Origin: Euglena gracilis
Lineage: Eukaryota > Euglenida > Euglenophyceae > Euglenales
Assembly: GCA_039621445.1 (NCBI GenBank)
Contig: CP154957.1
Location: 35,846,762 to 35,910,761, forward strand
Reading direction: 5' to 3'
DNA length: 64,000 nucleotides
The translations under genes and the position numbers were made by a program. Positions 46,412 through 58,039 of the stretch are shown in pieces. How positions within the stretch are numbered: position 1 is the first letter of the stretch; every line of letters begins with the position of its first letter. The notes beneath the pieces are model-generated. The model searched no databases. It saw nothing but the letters and a program-made list of their open reading frames with translations, and was not told where the DNA came from.

Positions 46412-46926
46412 TGGCAGCTCCCAATTATATCCCCCCCGGGGGCTATATAATTGGATCAGGGGGGTCGTATGGTGGGACCCAAGTCTGACTTTTCGGGAAA
46501 GTCGGGGTTATTGATTGGGACAGGGTTGGGGTTACCGGCTTCCTGTCGGGCTCCTTTTTCGAAAGTTAGGGAGGAGTTAGGTTGCATTGCAGATAAATTT
46601 TTGGTGAATTTAGGTAAAATTCGGGCATTTTGGGGGGAAACGGGTGATTCAATAAAATCTTCCCAAAAACGAAACCTAATTTCTGGCCAAATTTGGCTTA
46701 ACCTAAAAAGGGCCAATTTTTCGGCGCAACGGTCTTAACCCTAACCCTATCCCTAAAATTAAGTGCCCACCCTCCCCGAATCCAGCGCCGGTTGTCCGGA
46801 AACTGCACGGTTCCCCGGCCACGGGACCGAAAAGTCAAAAAGTCGGACCCGGGTCCCACCGTACGACCCCCCCTCCTGATCCAATTGTATGCCCCAGGGG
46901 GGGGGGCATGTAGTTTGGAGCTGCCA
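46412..46926. mobile_element. Inverted-repeat element, TGGCAGC family, 515 bases
   Basis: TGGCAGCTCCCAATTATATC at the left and the inverse GTAGTTTGGAGCTGCCA at the right. Sub-terminal AATTGGATCAGGGGGGTCGT and GGTGGGACCC are matched by GTACGACCCCCCCTCCTGAT and CCAATT near 46860-46885. The interior has GTTAGG words and TAACCCTAACCC. (ATGT)n lies to the left, (TG)n to the right. Confidence 0.85.
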
Positions 46927-47461
46927 TGTATGTGTGTGCGTGTGTGTTTGTGTGTGTGTGTGTGTGTTTATATGCACATATACACATATAATATACATTG
47001 AGAAGAACCCATTGTGAGTTTGCTCTTTCCACAGTGTTCTCTTCGTCTCTTCCTGTCAATGTTGTTGACGTTGTCAGACGACCTTCTTCAGTTTCTCTCC
47101 GATTTTCTCCACGTCTCCTCCTTGACCCTCGTGAACCGCCGGACCTACCGGCTGCTGAGGCGCCGTTCAGGATGCTGTCTTTTCAGTTCCTGCAAATGGC
47201 AATGTGCATTGACCAGATACACCCCCAATTGGGAACCGCTTTTCCATATGGGTCAGTTTTAGCTGTGGCTTGAGGAAGATCCATTTCCAATGACTTCTCG
47301 ATAGGCTGTCTTATTTTTTAATAAGGTTTTTCACACAATTTTCATCCATGACTGCACAGGGCTGAACTGGGCTGGACCGATCTGGCAGATATAATTTGGC
47401 ACTGAGAGTGGTACCACAAATCCCCCAGGGTCAAATGGTCATTGGCATCTGATGGATGATG

Positions 47462-47573
<112 letters not shown>

Positions 47574-47671
47574 TTTACCACACGCACGCATTGAAGACAG
47601 GCACAATCAAATTGCTTTTGAATGGCCAGTTGCATTGGACACCGCCCTGCGGCTGGCATGTCTTGTGCCAC

Positions 47672-47818
47672 ATGGATGAAAAGAACGCCAACCAGAAGAC
47701 ACTCGGGCTGGAGGACGACGATGCCATCCACAGCCTCACCGTGCGGGGGAAGCAGCTTGGGGAGTCCGGAGCCTACGCCCTCGCGTCCCTGTGGGATATG
47801 CCCTGCCTGCAACACCTT
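47672..47818 (+). CDS. LRR gene exon 1 (first recognised)
   Basis: Frame from an ATG reads MDEKNANQKTLGLEDDDAIH, then SLTVRGKQLGESGAYALASL and WDMPCLQHL. One full RNI-type repeat is visible (IHSLTVRGKQLGESGAYALA). The start is chosen as the first ATG downstream of a (CA)n tract; the frame is open further upstream. The donor is probably GC (CCTT/GCCCAG), phase 0, with GG/GTCCCT as an alternative. Confidence 0.65.
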
Positions 47819-47989
47819 GCCCAGGGTCCCTTGCCCCCGCCATTGTGTCGCTCAAAGGTTTGAGTGGTTCAACACGCAGGGTATTTCAGGTGTTCACATA
47901 TATATTCCATTTTTTGGTGCAAAAATCCCCAAGTTTTTTGGGGGGAGGGGCCCGGGATGGGATGCCAAGGGGGTAACAGTAGGAGGAGG

Positions 47990-48292
47990 TTCGAGCTCGA
48001 ACGTTCGAGTTCGAACCTCCTCGAACGTTTTTGAGCCCCCCCTTTCGAGGGGGGGCTTTCGATCCTCCTCGAACGACATTCGAGGAGGATTTCGATCCTC
48101 CTCAAACAACCTCGAACGACCTTCGAGGAGGATATTGATCCTCCTCGAACGACCTGGAACGACATTCGAGGAGGATTTTGATCCTCCTCGAACGACCTTC
48201 GAGGAGGATATTGATCCTCCTCGAATGTCCTCGAACGACATTCGAGGAGGATCTCGATCCTCCTCAAACGACCTTGAACGACATCTCGATCC
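47990..48292. repeat. Palindromic tandem array, TTCGAGGAGGAT units, block 1
   Basis: Units of about 40 bases alternate GATCCTCCTCGAACGACCT and ACATTCGAGGAGGATTTCGA, so each unit is itself a palindrome around GATNTNGATC. It begins with the inverted pair GAGGAGGTTCGAGCTCGAAC / GTTCGAACCTCCTC. A long frame through it is an artefact. Confidence 0.9.
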
Positions 48293-49687
48293 TCTTCCTA
48301 TGTATATGCATTCAGGTATCAGTTGCAACTCTTTTTTTGGAGTTTGTTACCATGGTTCATTGTTCTTGATTCTGCTTGTTTGTTTGTTTGTTTTTGTCTT
48401 CCACTGGCACGATCCGGAAGAAAGCAAAGACAGGGGAAGAGAGAGAGAGGATTCTGTTATCACGCGATGCAGTGAAGGGATTGGGTTAGGTCACCTTGCA
48501 CACAAAAAAAATCCCCCACAAGCACATAATTGGTTTCCATTTGGTTGTGTCTTACGACCCTCTTATCCTGTTGGTCTCTAAGGGGTTCTTCCTCGCACAC
48601 CAAGTGGTTCATAAATAAGTTATTCAAATAATTAATAAGTCGGGTCGTTTGTTTTTTTTTCCGCTGTAGAATTATATCTACCTGCTATGTCTGATGTCCC
48701 CCCCCGGCGCGTCCTTCCCGCGGAGGACATCTCCAATCATCCAAAGTATGTTTGTTTTTGTGCCTGTCCTAAAAAAACCAGCCTTGGGGGCGAAACACCA
48801 TTTTCATTGCTGCTGGACAACTTAACTTGTGTGGCAGTTTCTGATAATAGTACAAATATTAAAGGCCACATTTTGGAAATGTGCGCACAGTGGAATGACT
48901 GAAGACAGGGTGCATGCATAACATTTCGTCGTGTTACACATGCCGCACGCGATAAAACAGGGGGGGTATTTTTTTATTTTGGGAGTGTGCAACAGCGCAT
49001 TCATGCACGCAGCACCGTGTTGCACGCACACTATACAGGGTCATTGTGATGTTTTCCAAAGGTGCGCACAGAATGCAAAGTGGAGGATGCCATTTGGTCA
49101 TGGCGCACGCGATAGAATATAGGGGTATTTTTGATTTTGGGAGTTTGCAAGGTGCATGTATAACAGTTTGTCGTGTTACATATGGTGCACGCGATAGAAC
49201 ACGGGGGTAATTTTTTATTTTGGGAGTTTGCAACAGCGCATATATGCACATCAGCACCGTGTTTCACGCACATTATACAGGGTGATAGTGATGTGTTACA
49301 AAGGCGCGCACAAAATGCAAAGTGGAGGATACCATTTGGTTGTGGTAGACATGGCACGTGCGATAGAATATAGGGGTTCTTTTTATTTTGGGTGTTTGCA
49401 GCAGGTTAGGTTTTTTCAGGGGTAGAGATTGTTAGGGTTAGGATTCGGGATTGGGTTAGGGTTAGGATTTGATTGCTGTTAGTGTTAGGGTTAGGCCTAG
49501 GGTAACTTAGGGTCATCTCTCATTCCCTGGCGAAAACGTTTTGAAGGATTTGAGGATTTGAATGACGTCATGAACGGTCATGAACCTGGATTTCAGTCGC
49601 GTATTTGTTGTATGCTTGCGATCTGTAGCTGCCACCTGAGGGGGTCAGTTTCAGTCACAAGTTCCGCGACAGTTACGTCGTATATTT

Positions 49688-50075
49688 GATCCTCCTCGGG
49701 CGACCTCGAATGACCTTCGAGGAGGATATTGATACTCCTCGAACGACCTCGAACGACATTCGAGGAGGATATTGATCCTCCTCGAATGACCTCGAACGAC
49801 ATTCGAGGAGGATTTCGATCCTCCTCGAACGACATTCGTGGAGGATCTTGATCCTCCTCAAACGACATTCGAGGAGGATTTTGATCCTCCTCAAACGACA
49901 TTCGAGGAGGATTTTCATCCTCCTCGAACGACCTTCGAGGAGGATTTTGATCCTCCTCGAACGACCTTCGAGGAGGATATTGATCCTCCTCGAACGACCT
50001 CGAACGACATTCGTGGAGGATCTCGATCCTCCTCAAATGACGTTCGAGGAGGATCGAGATCCTCCTACTACTGTC
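49688..50075. repeat. Palindromic tandem array, TTCGAGGAGGAT units, block 2
   Basis: The same units as block 1, about ten copies. Variants GTGGAGGATCTTGATCC and CAAACGACATTCGAGG show independent base changes. Lies in the same LRR-gene intron as block 1 (47819-51318). Confidence 0.9.
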
Positions 50076-51318
50076 CATCTCACTACCGTAACCCTCCCAT
50101 GGCATGCCAGCCTTTGAGCCTTTCAGGGGAATGCCGAAACCATGTTGGGGAGGGGGTTAGATGGTGGCAGCTGCACCTCCACCTCCTCTTTCAAATCCCT
50201 CAGCCAGGGGTTTGCCAGCCCAATCGTCAATTCTTTCTGTGCCAGTTGCTTTGTCCAGCCCCATACATCCCATCCGCGAAGTTTTTTGAGCAACGATGCT
50301 GATCGTTTTGGGGAATGTCATTATTTGTGGATACCCCTTAAGATTTCTGGTTATGTTTAAGATTTGGCAAATGCCCAAAGGTGTTCATTTCCAGATGTCA
50401 GGAAGGCATCATTGATTTGATAGTCAAGGATGATTTTCAGACACCCAGACCAGTATTGTCATCCGACCCCCACACTCTCAAACTCCCCCAGACACACCTG
50501 AATCTATGCACCGAACAATTTGCGCCACACAAAATAGGCTGGACCCCCCCTTCCCCCACAGCTGGGATCCTCCATGGGTCAGTCTAGCCACACCATAAAA
50601 ATTTCCGGTTTTTGGCCGATTTTGGATGGGTTTGAGTGGGGGGGGGGGGTGCGTGGATGGGTTTCAAAAAAAAGTGGTGGGTGGGTTTGGGCTTGGGATC
50701 CCAGGTTGGAGGGTCTTTAAGGGAATTTATGGATCAATTTATGGATTTAGGGATTATGGCTAATCTATGCATTTGTGGTCTCCAACGGAAGCAGGATTAC
50801 GCGAGAAAGACGTCATTTGTAAAACCCCTGTTTAAATGGGGTTCACAACATCTGGTTTGTTTGGTTGGCGTTGGAGGGTAAGAAGGGTAAGCCCCCCCAA
50901 GCAGAGTGCAGTCCAGGTGGTGGCTTTCTGGCCTCGACAAATGCCCTGTCCAGCCACACAACTCTCTGGGGGCGTTGGGATAAGGGTCCAGGTTTGTCTT
51001 AGTGCTGTGTTAGTCTTTGTGCTTAGTCAGGTGCCTACCCCACGGGGGGGGGGGGGGGGCTAGGGGCAGGCACCCCAGAGCACCCGATCCGACCCCCCCC
51101 CAGGGGGTGGGGTTTTGGGGGGTGCCTGCCCATAGCACCGGGGGGCCGCCGGGGGCCCAGAAAAGGCTATTTTCAATGAAAATTTTCTGGGTCCCCCCCC
51201 GGACCCCTACCCCCCCCCGGGTGTGCCTGCTAGGGGCAGGCACCCTATAGCACCCACCCCCCCCCGGTCGGTAAGCACAAGTCTGTAAAGGTCAACACCC
51301 CCCCCCGTGACAACACAG

Positions 51319-51444
51319 CACGGCCCTGCCGCCGCGCTGCACCTGCAGGGGAACCACATCGGGACGGCGGGGGCCCAGGCGCTGGCCGGGCTGAAGGACG
51401 CCCCGCTGCTGCACACGTTGGTGCTGCAGCTCGGGTGGAACAAG
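51319..51444 (+). CDS. LRR gene exon
   Basis: Acceptor ACAACACAG, phase 0. The frame reads HGPAAALHLQGNHIGTAGAQ, then ALAGLKDAPLLHTLVLQLGW and NK. A complete short-type repeat is followed by the start of a long-type one. Donor AAG/GCCAGG is of GC type. Confidence 0.85.
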
Positions 51445-51560
51445 GCCAGGCCTCCGTTTTCGGTTCAGGATTGCCCCCAGGGTGGGCGGGTGGGGGGAGT
51501 CCGGCTGTCTGGCTGTCTGGGGCCAAACCCCCCTCTTCCTCGGGTGGAGGAGCCTCAAAG

Positions 51561-51628
51561 AGAAGCCTGGGCACGGTGCGGGATAGCGGCGTGCAGGCCC
51601 TGGCCGCCCTGAGCCAGTCCCGGAGCAG
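51561..51628 (+). CDS. LRR gene exon interrupted by a mobile element
   Basis: Frame reads RSLGTVRDSGVQALAALSQS, then RS. VRDSGVQALAAL is the second half of an RNI repeat. The exon breaks off at an 8-bp duplication (TCCCGGAG) where an inverted-repeat element begins at 51626. The GC donor CAG/GCTGTA lies inside the element's terminal repeat. The 5' boundary is uncertain by several bases (AAAG at 51560 is phase-compatible). Confidence 0.7.
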
Positions 51629-51927
51629 GCTGTATTTTAGTCGGGTGCCGACCCCACCCCGGGGGGGGGGGGGGCCTGCCTGGGCAGGCACCCCAAGGCA
51701 TGCCAAATCCGACCCCCCCCGGGGGGGGGGGGGGGTAGGGCACACGGCCAAAAGTGCCCTAGCACAACCCCGGCGCCGAAGGCGCCGGGGAGCCAAAAAT
51801 GGCCTATTTTCAAAGGAATGTGCCCGGGCACAGGCCGAAATCCGACCCCCCCCGGGGGGGGGGGTAGTGGGCAGGCACTCACAGGCACTCCGGACCCCCC
51901 CCCCTGGGGTTGGTAAAAAACAGCCTG
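51626..51927. mobile_element. Element family E inserted in an LRR coding repeat, perfect 8-bp duplication
   Basis: CAGGCTGTATTTTAGT at the left and GGTAAAAAACAGCCTG at the right are inverse. TCCCGGAG flanks both ends (51618-51625, 51928-51935). Inside lie G/C runs, GGCACCCC words and CCGGCGCCGAAGGCGCCGG. Removing the element and one target copy restores a perfect LRR. It is spliced as an intron using AG/GC at its own left end and CAG at its right end. Confidence 0.93.
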
Positions 51928-51962
51928 TCCCGGAGCCTCCGGTCCCTGACCATCGATCTCCG
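51924..51962 (+). CDS. LRR gene exon, continuation after the mobile element
   Basis: Frame reads LSRSLRSLTIDLR. The acceptor AAAACAG lies in the right terminal repeat of the inserted element. Joining to the preceding exon keeps the frame and adds five codons relative to a normal repeat; deleting the element plus one target copy restores the consensus AALSQSRSLRSLTIDL. Donor TCCG/GCCAGC (GC) joins the next exon in phase. Confidence 0.7.
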
Positions 51963-52293
51963 GCCAGCCCCTCCCGGACAGACAAGGGGTGGGGGGCCCT
52001 CCTGTCCTGTGCCAGCCCCCGTTGGTCTCTCTGTTTCAGGACATGAAAAATCAAATTGTGGAGTCGATCGCCGACCCATCTTTGCCATTTGTCACCCACG
52101 TCAATGCCTACCTCGGTGTGTCATGCAAATTATTTGGGTATTATTTGGGGTATATTTCGGAATATTCAGTCCAGAACTCATCATCTGCATCAGATAAGTT
52201 CAGGTGATGAGGCACACAATTCTTCTTCCCAGCAAGCTCACACGGTCAACTGGAAACAGCAAAAACGATGAGTTGGGCGGAAGGCTTTGGCAG

Positions 52294-52405
52294 GGGCTGG
52301 GCCCGGGGCAACGACGTGGGGGCGGCAGGGGTGAAGGCGCTGGCCGCCCTGAAGCAGAGCCCCACGCTGGAGCACTTGAGCCTCGCCCTCGGGTACAACA
52401 ACCAG
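52294..52405 (+). CDS. LRR gene exon
   Basis: Acceptor TTTGGCAG. The frame reads GWARGNDVGAAGVKALAALK, then QSPTLEHLSLALGYNNQ. One complete long-type repeat. The 3' boundary at CAG is exact if the next exon starts at 54170; one G can slide between the two sides of the junction. Confidence 0.82.
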
Positions 52406-52669
52406 GGCGTACCCCACAAGCGGGCTGCAATGGCCTGCTTTGTTCGAGAATTGCGGATGCTTTTGAAGCCCACCCCCACGAGGGGGGACCAAACTGCCAA
52501 AAGCGTTCGAACGTCAGATCTGGAGCATCCAGCATCCTCCTTCAGATATCCCCCCTGCCTGGCCCAAAAACCGGTGGGGGGTCAAAAATGCCCTCCCCGC
52601 AGCCTCCCACAGGGACCTTCCTATAACAGAAATCTGTCCTTGGACATTTTTCAGGGGGAAGGAGCATCT

Positions 52670-52735
52670 CTAGAACATCCACAAACGACCTCAAATGACG
52701 TTCAAGGATGCTCCACAGTGTCCTCCCACGTTCCT
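52670..52735. repeat. Diverged relative of the palindromic array
   Basis: GAACATCCACAAACGACCTC, then AAATGACGTTCAAGGATGCT, resembles the TTCGAGGAGGAT units. A further relative is at 53680-53800 (GATGCTCGAGCTC ... GAGCTTGAGCATC). Confidence 0.5.
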
Positions 52736-54169
52736 GAATGCAGGTTTCACAAGACCGAGATTTTGAAAGTTGTCATTTTGGGCATTGTGAACGGTTGCGT
52801 GCAAAAGGACATAGTTGCACACACAGGGCGCACGTAATCTCCAAAAAATTCCCACGCTTTGCGCGGAAACCCACACCCGGGCCTCTGGTCCAGGACCCCC
52901 TCCCCAGGGGGTCTTCTAAGTTAAAAATAAGCCGAGAGAGTACATTTTGGCAGTTGCTTGGCCGTCAGTTTCTGGGCAGTTTCTTCGCCAGGCTTCTTTT
53001 CAACAACCCCAAGGCAAGGCAAAGCGTACTGGAGACAATAAGTTTGGGGGGGAAATATTTACGGGAAACAATTATGGTGAATTTTTGTTTTTAAAAGATA
53101 TGAGAAGGTTCAAATTTTCAGGGGGTGTGATTATTGTTTTCAGTTACAATGAAGATCTTTTGGCAAACTCAGAACTCAAAAAAATGGTCAAAATGGACTT
53201 CTCATGGTTTTTGTTGTGCTTTTAGAATCAACCGCAAAAATTGACAATATCATATAACCCCATCTTGTGTAAATTTGAATATTCAGTGTGGTTTTACCAA
53301 AAAAAAAGCGTAGGAAAGGTCCACCGAAACAAAAATTACGGGGGAAATAATAATAGAGAGAGTGTGGGGAGTGGTGAGTGTCCCATGGATCCTGTCTCTC
53401 GTAGTTTTTTGTCCAGACTGTTGGGGTATTCTTCCCATCACGCTTTCTGCTTTTCCTCTTTTTTTTTTGGAAGGGAAACAATCTTTCAGCCAACTTTGAT
53501 ATTTCCCCTGGCACATGCTCAGCATTGTGGTTGTGAGTGCCCCCCCCCCCCACCTCTTGGCCAAAGATTTTGGCTCAGAATTGGGCCTCTGCGAACACCC
53601 ACACCACCAGCACATCAGCACATTTCGGGGGCCGACCCAAAACAGACCATTACAAAGGGGGGAGGGGGTGGTTGTAGGAAGATGCTCGAGCTCAAAAGTT
53701 TGAGCTTGAGCATCGCCGAACAAGTTTAAGCCCTCCCCCCCCCCAGGGGCTTCAAACCATCCTCGAACCACCCCAAACAACACTCAAGGATGCTCACGAG
53801 CTCTTTTGCTCATGGATGCATGTTTCCCCGGACTGAAGTTCACTGTTTCCAATATTCTTCGAACCAATGACACACGTTACACAAGGTTTTTTGTTATTTT
53901 GAGTGCCTGCATGCGAAAGGATTCGCACAACAAAAAGCGAGTTATGTGGGACGTTAAAGGATGTTCACGCTGAAGAAGAAGAAAAAAGTGCATTGTTTGC
54001 AGGACCCCGTGTGTTCTATACATTCATTTAACCCATGCATGACCCCACCCGGTGGAGGTGATGGGTTAGTTGGGTCAGGCACTCATGGTTCTTGGACCAT
54101 TTGGGTGGCTTTGGGACGAGCACCATCCCAGCGTCACCCTCCCTGATGGGGTTAGGTCCTGGCACGGAG

Positions 54170-54232
54170 GCCGAGGCCGGTGGTGCAGAAGCGCTGGCCC
54201 AGCTGAGGGAGGCGAAGAACTTGCAGTCTCTG
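54170..54232 (+). CDS. LRR gene exon
   Basis: Acceptor GGCACGGAG. The frame reads AEAGGAEALAQLREAKNLQS, then L. Joined to the previous exon it gives GYNNQ-AEAGGAEALAQL with the correct 11-residue spacing from Asn to AL. The 3' end is uncertain by a few codons. Confidence 0.75.
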
Positions 54233-54785
54233 TGCTCACGGCGTGCCCCTGTGTGCTCAGGAATTTGGCCGGTGGCAAAGCAGTGGAAATTCGTGGGAGC
54301 TGGCTTTCTGCCTGGCTTAGAGGGAGGATATGTCGTTTTGCGTGTGATGCATTGCGTTCTGTTTTGTTGAAAGGCAACACAACGAAATTATTAATCCAAA
54401 AGAAGCAGGATATTTGGGTTGGTTGAAAAGGAAGTGGCAAATGTTTTATCAGGAGTGGTGGAGCTGAGTTGTTGCATACAACATGTACATGAAACCATTT
54501 GGGGAATCCCAAACCCCCCCCCAATGTCCAACGACCCCCCCCCAATGTCCAACGACACCCCCCCCCCCGGCAGCAGGACACCTTTTCAGAGGTTTGACCC
54601 AGAACAAAGCATTGGGTCGAAAATTTTTGAGCCAAAAATCGGCCAAAACTCTATTTTTGGCACTTTTTGGGCAAAATTTTGTCGAAATTCCAAAAAAACA
54701 GTAATTTAAAGGAAGTAAAAAAGAAGTGAAAATTTGTTTCTTTTAACTGCCCAAATTTACTCACATTTTTTTTTAAAAAACGTCC

Positions 54786-54786
<1 letters not shown>

Positions 54787-54837
<51 letters not shown>

Positions 54838-54839
54838 CT

Positions 54840-54872
<33 letters not shown>

Positions 54873-54911
54873 CCTTTTTTTTTTTTATTTTTTTTTTTTT
54901 TTTTTTTTTTT
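54787..54911. repeat. Poly-T tract
   Basis: About 120 bases, nearly all T, broken only by GCCTG, CC and single A. Confidence 0.98.
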
Positions 54912-55139
54912 CCCCAACCATTTGGCATATTGTAAAGGACTGAATATCCCTCCCAAGCTCACCCAAAATAGACTTTTTCAAAGACAACAATACCAGCGAT
55001 AAATTTTATTTACAGGGAAACACAGCAAAGGGCTAATTCACACATTTTTTCCATTTATTTTCAAGTTTTAAAAATGTGATTTGTTGGAAATGCAAAAAAA
55101 ATTCATTTGCAAGGAGTGAAGCAGGTTCCGTTTCATTGC

Positions 55140-55590
55140 CATACATCTCTTTAAGGTTTTGCAACTCCCCCTGGGGGGGGGGCTGCAGCCAGCCCCGATT
55201 TGGACCCAGCCCAGCCGCAGCAGCCCCCTCCCCCCGGGGGGGGGGGGGTGCTGCTAGCCCTAGCTAGCCAGCCCCTTTTTGGGGGTCCAGCCCAAAAATT
55301 TTCGGCGCAAAGCGCCGATTTTTTTTTAAAAACTGTGTTCAAAAGTGGCCAAAAATGGGGTTTGGGGGGCGTTTGGGGCATTTTTGGGGGGTTTCAGATG
55401 CATCATTTTTTCAAAACTGTGTTCTGCAGGTCATTTTTTGGCATTTTTCCGATTTCAGTCCAGCTCGCCCCGGTCCAGGTCCAGCCTGGGTCCAGCCCCC
55501 CCCCCCCCGGGGGGGGGGGGGGCGGGCTAGCCAGCCCAAATTTCTAGCCCTAGCCCAGCAACCCCCCCGGGGTCCTTAAAGAGATGTATG
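55140..55590. mobile_element. Element family B (CATACATCTCTTTAAGG ends), perfect 8-bp duplication
   Basis: CATACATCTCTTTAAGG to CCTTAAAGAGATGTATG, 451 bases, flanked by TTCATTGC at 55132-55139 and 55591-55598. The interior has CTGCAGCCAGCCCC, CGGCGCAAAGCGCCG and TTTCAAAACTGTGTTCTGCA. Partial relatives end at 32714, 60757 and 61786. Lies in an LRR-gene intron just before the exon at 55708. Confidence 0.93.
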
Positions 55591-55707
55591 TTCATTGCAG
55601 ATGTGGAAAAAAGTGCGGCATTTGTAGACAATTTTAGCAATGGTGTGTCCGGGACCCAAAGCCGCCCAGGCAAGGGGTGCTCTGTCCAATACCGCGCCAC
55701 AAAACAG

Positions 55708-55932
55708 CTTCCCTCCCGGGGCGGGCGGTGCCGGCGCCTGTCCCTCGGGGGCAACAAGCTGGGCGACGGCGGCGCGGAGGCCCTCGGGGCGCTGCGGGCC
55801 GCCCCGGCGCTGCGGGCCCTCACGATGGACCTGCAGAACAACCAGATGGGGGTGCCCGCCGCCCGGGCGCTGGCGCAGCTCAGCGGCCTGCGGCGCATGC
55901 GGTGCCTGAACCTCAACCTCGGGTACAACCCG
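55708..55932 (+). CDS. LRR gene exon with two repeats
   Basis: Frame reads LPSRGGRCRRLSLGGNKLGD, then GGAEALGALRAAPALRALTM, DLQNNQMGVPAARALAQLSG and LRRMRCLNLNLGYNP. Short-type and long-type repeats follow each other without a gap. It lies about 100 bases 3' of an inverted-repeat element (55140-55590). The acceptor ACAAAACAG is a guess. The 3' boundary is exact if joined to 58303. Confidence 0.85.
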
Positions 55933-57149
55933 CCAGGGCCCGGCGCCCCTCCCTCCCTGGGGGGAGGGGTTCCCAGATTGGGCTCTTTGGGTTTGCTAAG
56001 TACCTCAGGCTCTTGCCTGCAGGCTCTTTTTCAGGAAGGTTGCACCCGGGCTAGCACCTATAGCTAAAATGGCCTAAAATGGCCTAAAATGGGAAAAATT
56101 TCTGTTGCATAATTCTGTTCCTATTTTTTTGTGAACAATGGAAGCCACTCAGGTAATGATTTTCGGCGCCTTTTGTTAATGTGGACGGTGAACAGTGGAT
56201 TTGGTGGAGGAGCGCAGCCCCACAAGGCCCACTTTTTATCCCAGTTAATAATGGTGTTAGTCCCAAATCCATAGCCACCAACCTTCTTTTGGTGGCTGAA
56301 TTTTTAAGGTTTGGAGAGCTTTATTTTTTTTACTCCCATCTTTTTTGGCGTGCAATGATGTCTGTTTCGCATATAATGAAACGGTGCAAATTTAGAAGTA
56401 TGGGGGAAAATCAAAAAAAAGATGAAAAAAAGAGGTGAAAGATGTTGGGAAAATTTCAATTGAAAGATGTGCATGCTTATTCTTTAGGTACCGGGGTTCC
56501 TTCACATCACGATCCAGCATAATTTTGCGCTTTTTGGTTGCGCAAACAAAAACTTTTAGTATTTTTTTTGGCAGTTGGGGGGGCTCCCTGGATATCCCCA
56601 GGGGGCGGAGGATGCATGAGGCTAAAACGGCTTGGAGCAGGCTGGGAGGGACAAGCAGATTTTATTTGTCCACCAGGTGGATTTCCGCAAGGTTGTCAAG
56701 TGTTTTCAAACAGCCTGCTTCTTAGACTTGCATTTTGTGTAAAAAGACAAGGTTTGCAACAAAAAAAATAACTATAATATAATATAATATAATTAAAGTG
56801 CTTTTTGTTGGTTTTTTTGAGGGTTTAGTCATGTTTTGAAGGCAATTAAACGTTTTAAACAACATCCTTGGATTTCCAAATTATGATGAACAAAAAAGTG
56901 TTATTGTCTCGCCGCCCTTCGGGGTGCAAACTCAAAATTGACTCATTTTGTGATTTCTAAACAAGTCAAATATCATTGAAGAAGGAATGGTGTGATTGTC
57001 ATTACGTTGAAATTGGACGGTGTGAGTTGTTGAACCAAACTGAACAAAGTTGTTTCCACGTTAATTCGCTTTTGCAAACAAATTGAAGCGTCCAGATTAG
57101 TGAAGCGTGGGATTACATTTTGAACACAATACAAGGTTTGAAGATTCCC

Positions 57150-57560
57150 TCAGTTTCCATGTGCTTATTTTTTTCTGAGTTTCAATAGCTTTGTCACTTT
57201 TTGGTCTCTTTCTGGTCCAGTTTGACCGTTTTTGAGCATTTTGCACCAGTTTGTTGCCAAAAGTGAACAAAAGCTGCTAAAGTGACCAACTTGGCCAAAA
57301 GCAGGGCCATTTTGGGCCATTTTTGGCTTTTTTGGACCACTTTGGGCATTTTTGGGCATTTTTTTTTTGTGATTTTTGCCTGCTTTGGAAATTTTTTGGC
57401 CATTTTGATCATTTTTAACTATTTTGCGCCAGGTGCAGCTTCTGGGGTCGCAAAAACAGTGGCCAAAACAGCTTTTCTTTGGCCTCTTTTGCCCACTTTT
57501 GGCCATTTTAACCATTTTTGGCCTTTTTAGGCCATTTTAGGTCACGTTTGGCTGCTCTTG
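57150..57560. repeat. TTTTGGCCATTTTGG low-complexity tract
   Basis: Irregular repetition of TTTTGGCC, TTTTGACC and TTTTGGGC words. The same style fills 62160-62830, with the inverse (GGCCAAAAATGGCC) at 62815-63050. Confidence 0.75.
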
Positions 57561-57599
57561 ATGTCAAAGGCAACAAAAAGTGGGCAAAAACAACAAAAG

Positions 57600-57752
57600 T
57601 GACCAAAAGAAAGTGATATATGCTCATTTTTTGTTGGCTTGCCCCCCCCACCTACGGCCGACTATTTTGCCGACCGCTGCCGACCGCTGCCGACCACAAC
57701 CGACTGCGGCCGACCGTGGGCTAAAATTTGGAATCTGTCATAGGTGCTTGCC
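57600..57752. repeat. Repeat R2, copy 1, with CGACCGC minisatellite
   Basis: GTGATATATGCTCATTTTTT, GTTGGCTTGCCCC, GCCGACCGCT repeats and AATTTGGAATCTGTCATAGG, in the same order as at 63055-63218. Confidence 0.85.
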
Positions 57753-57934
57753 AGGTGGTGCACTCATGGTAGACATTATAGCACAAGGTACCCCCTTCCC
57801 CCAGTTTGGTAAAGAGAAGCCTGGGCCAGTACGACGATGCTGAGCGGCAAGTATTCCATTGAGGATTCGACTGTTGCATTTGACAACCCTGCAGGTGAGT
57901 GCCGGGGGGGTTCCCTTACCTACCCCCCCCCCCC

Positions 57935-58030
57935 GGGAAACTGTCATGCCCGAGAACCTGTCAGGGTCCCGCCCGGGAAACTGTCAGGGTCCCCGGTACC
58001 GGCCAACCTGTCAGGGTCATTTTTCATTGA
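57935..58030. repeat. CTGTCAGGGTCCC dispersed repeat, copy 3
   Basis: GAACCTGTCAGGGTCCCGCC and CGGTACCGGCCAACCTGTCA, as in copies 1 and 2. Directly abuts a family E fragment. Confidence 0.75.
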
Positions 58031-58039
58031 CTCCCCCGG

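Noticed and set aside
47622-48581. A 319-codon frame with FEEDFDPPRTTFEEDIDPP-like repeats
   Set aside because: It translates the palindromic array; the true LRR exon uses another frame and stops before it.
47990-50075. CRISPR-like look of regular repeats and spacers
   Set aside because: Spacers are themselves inverse copies of the repeats, there are no cas genes, and the region is an intron of a eukaryotic gene.
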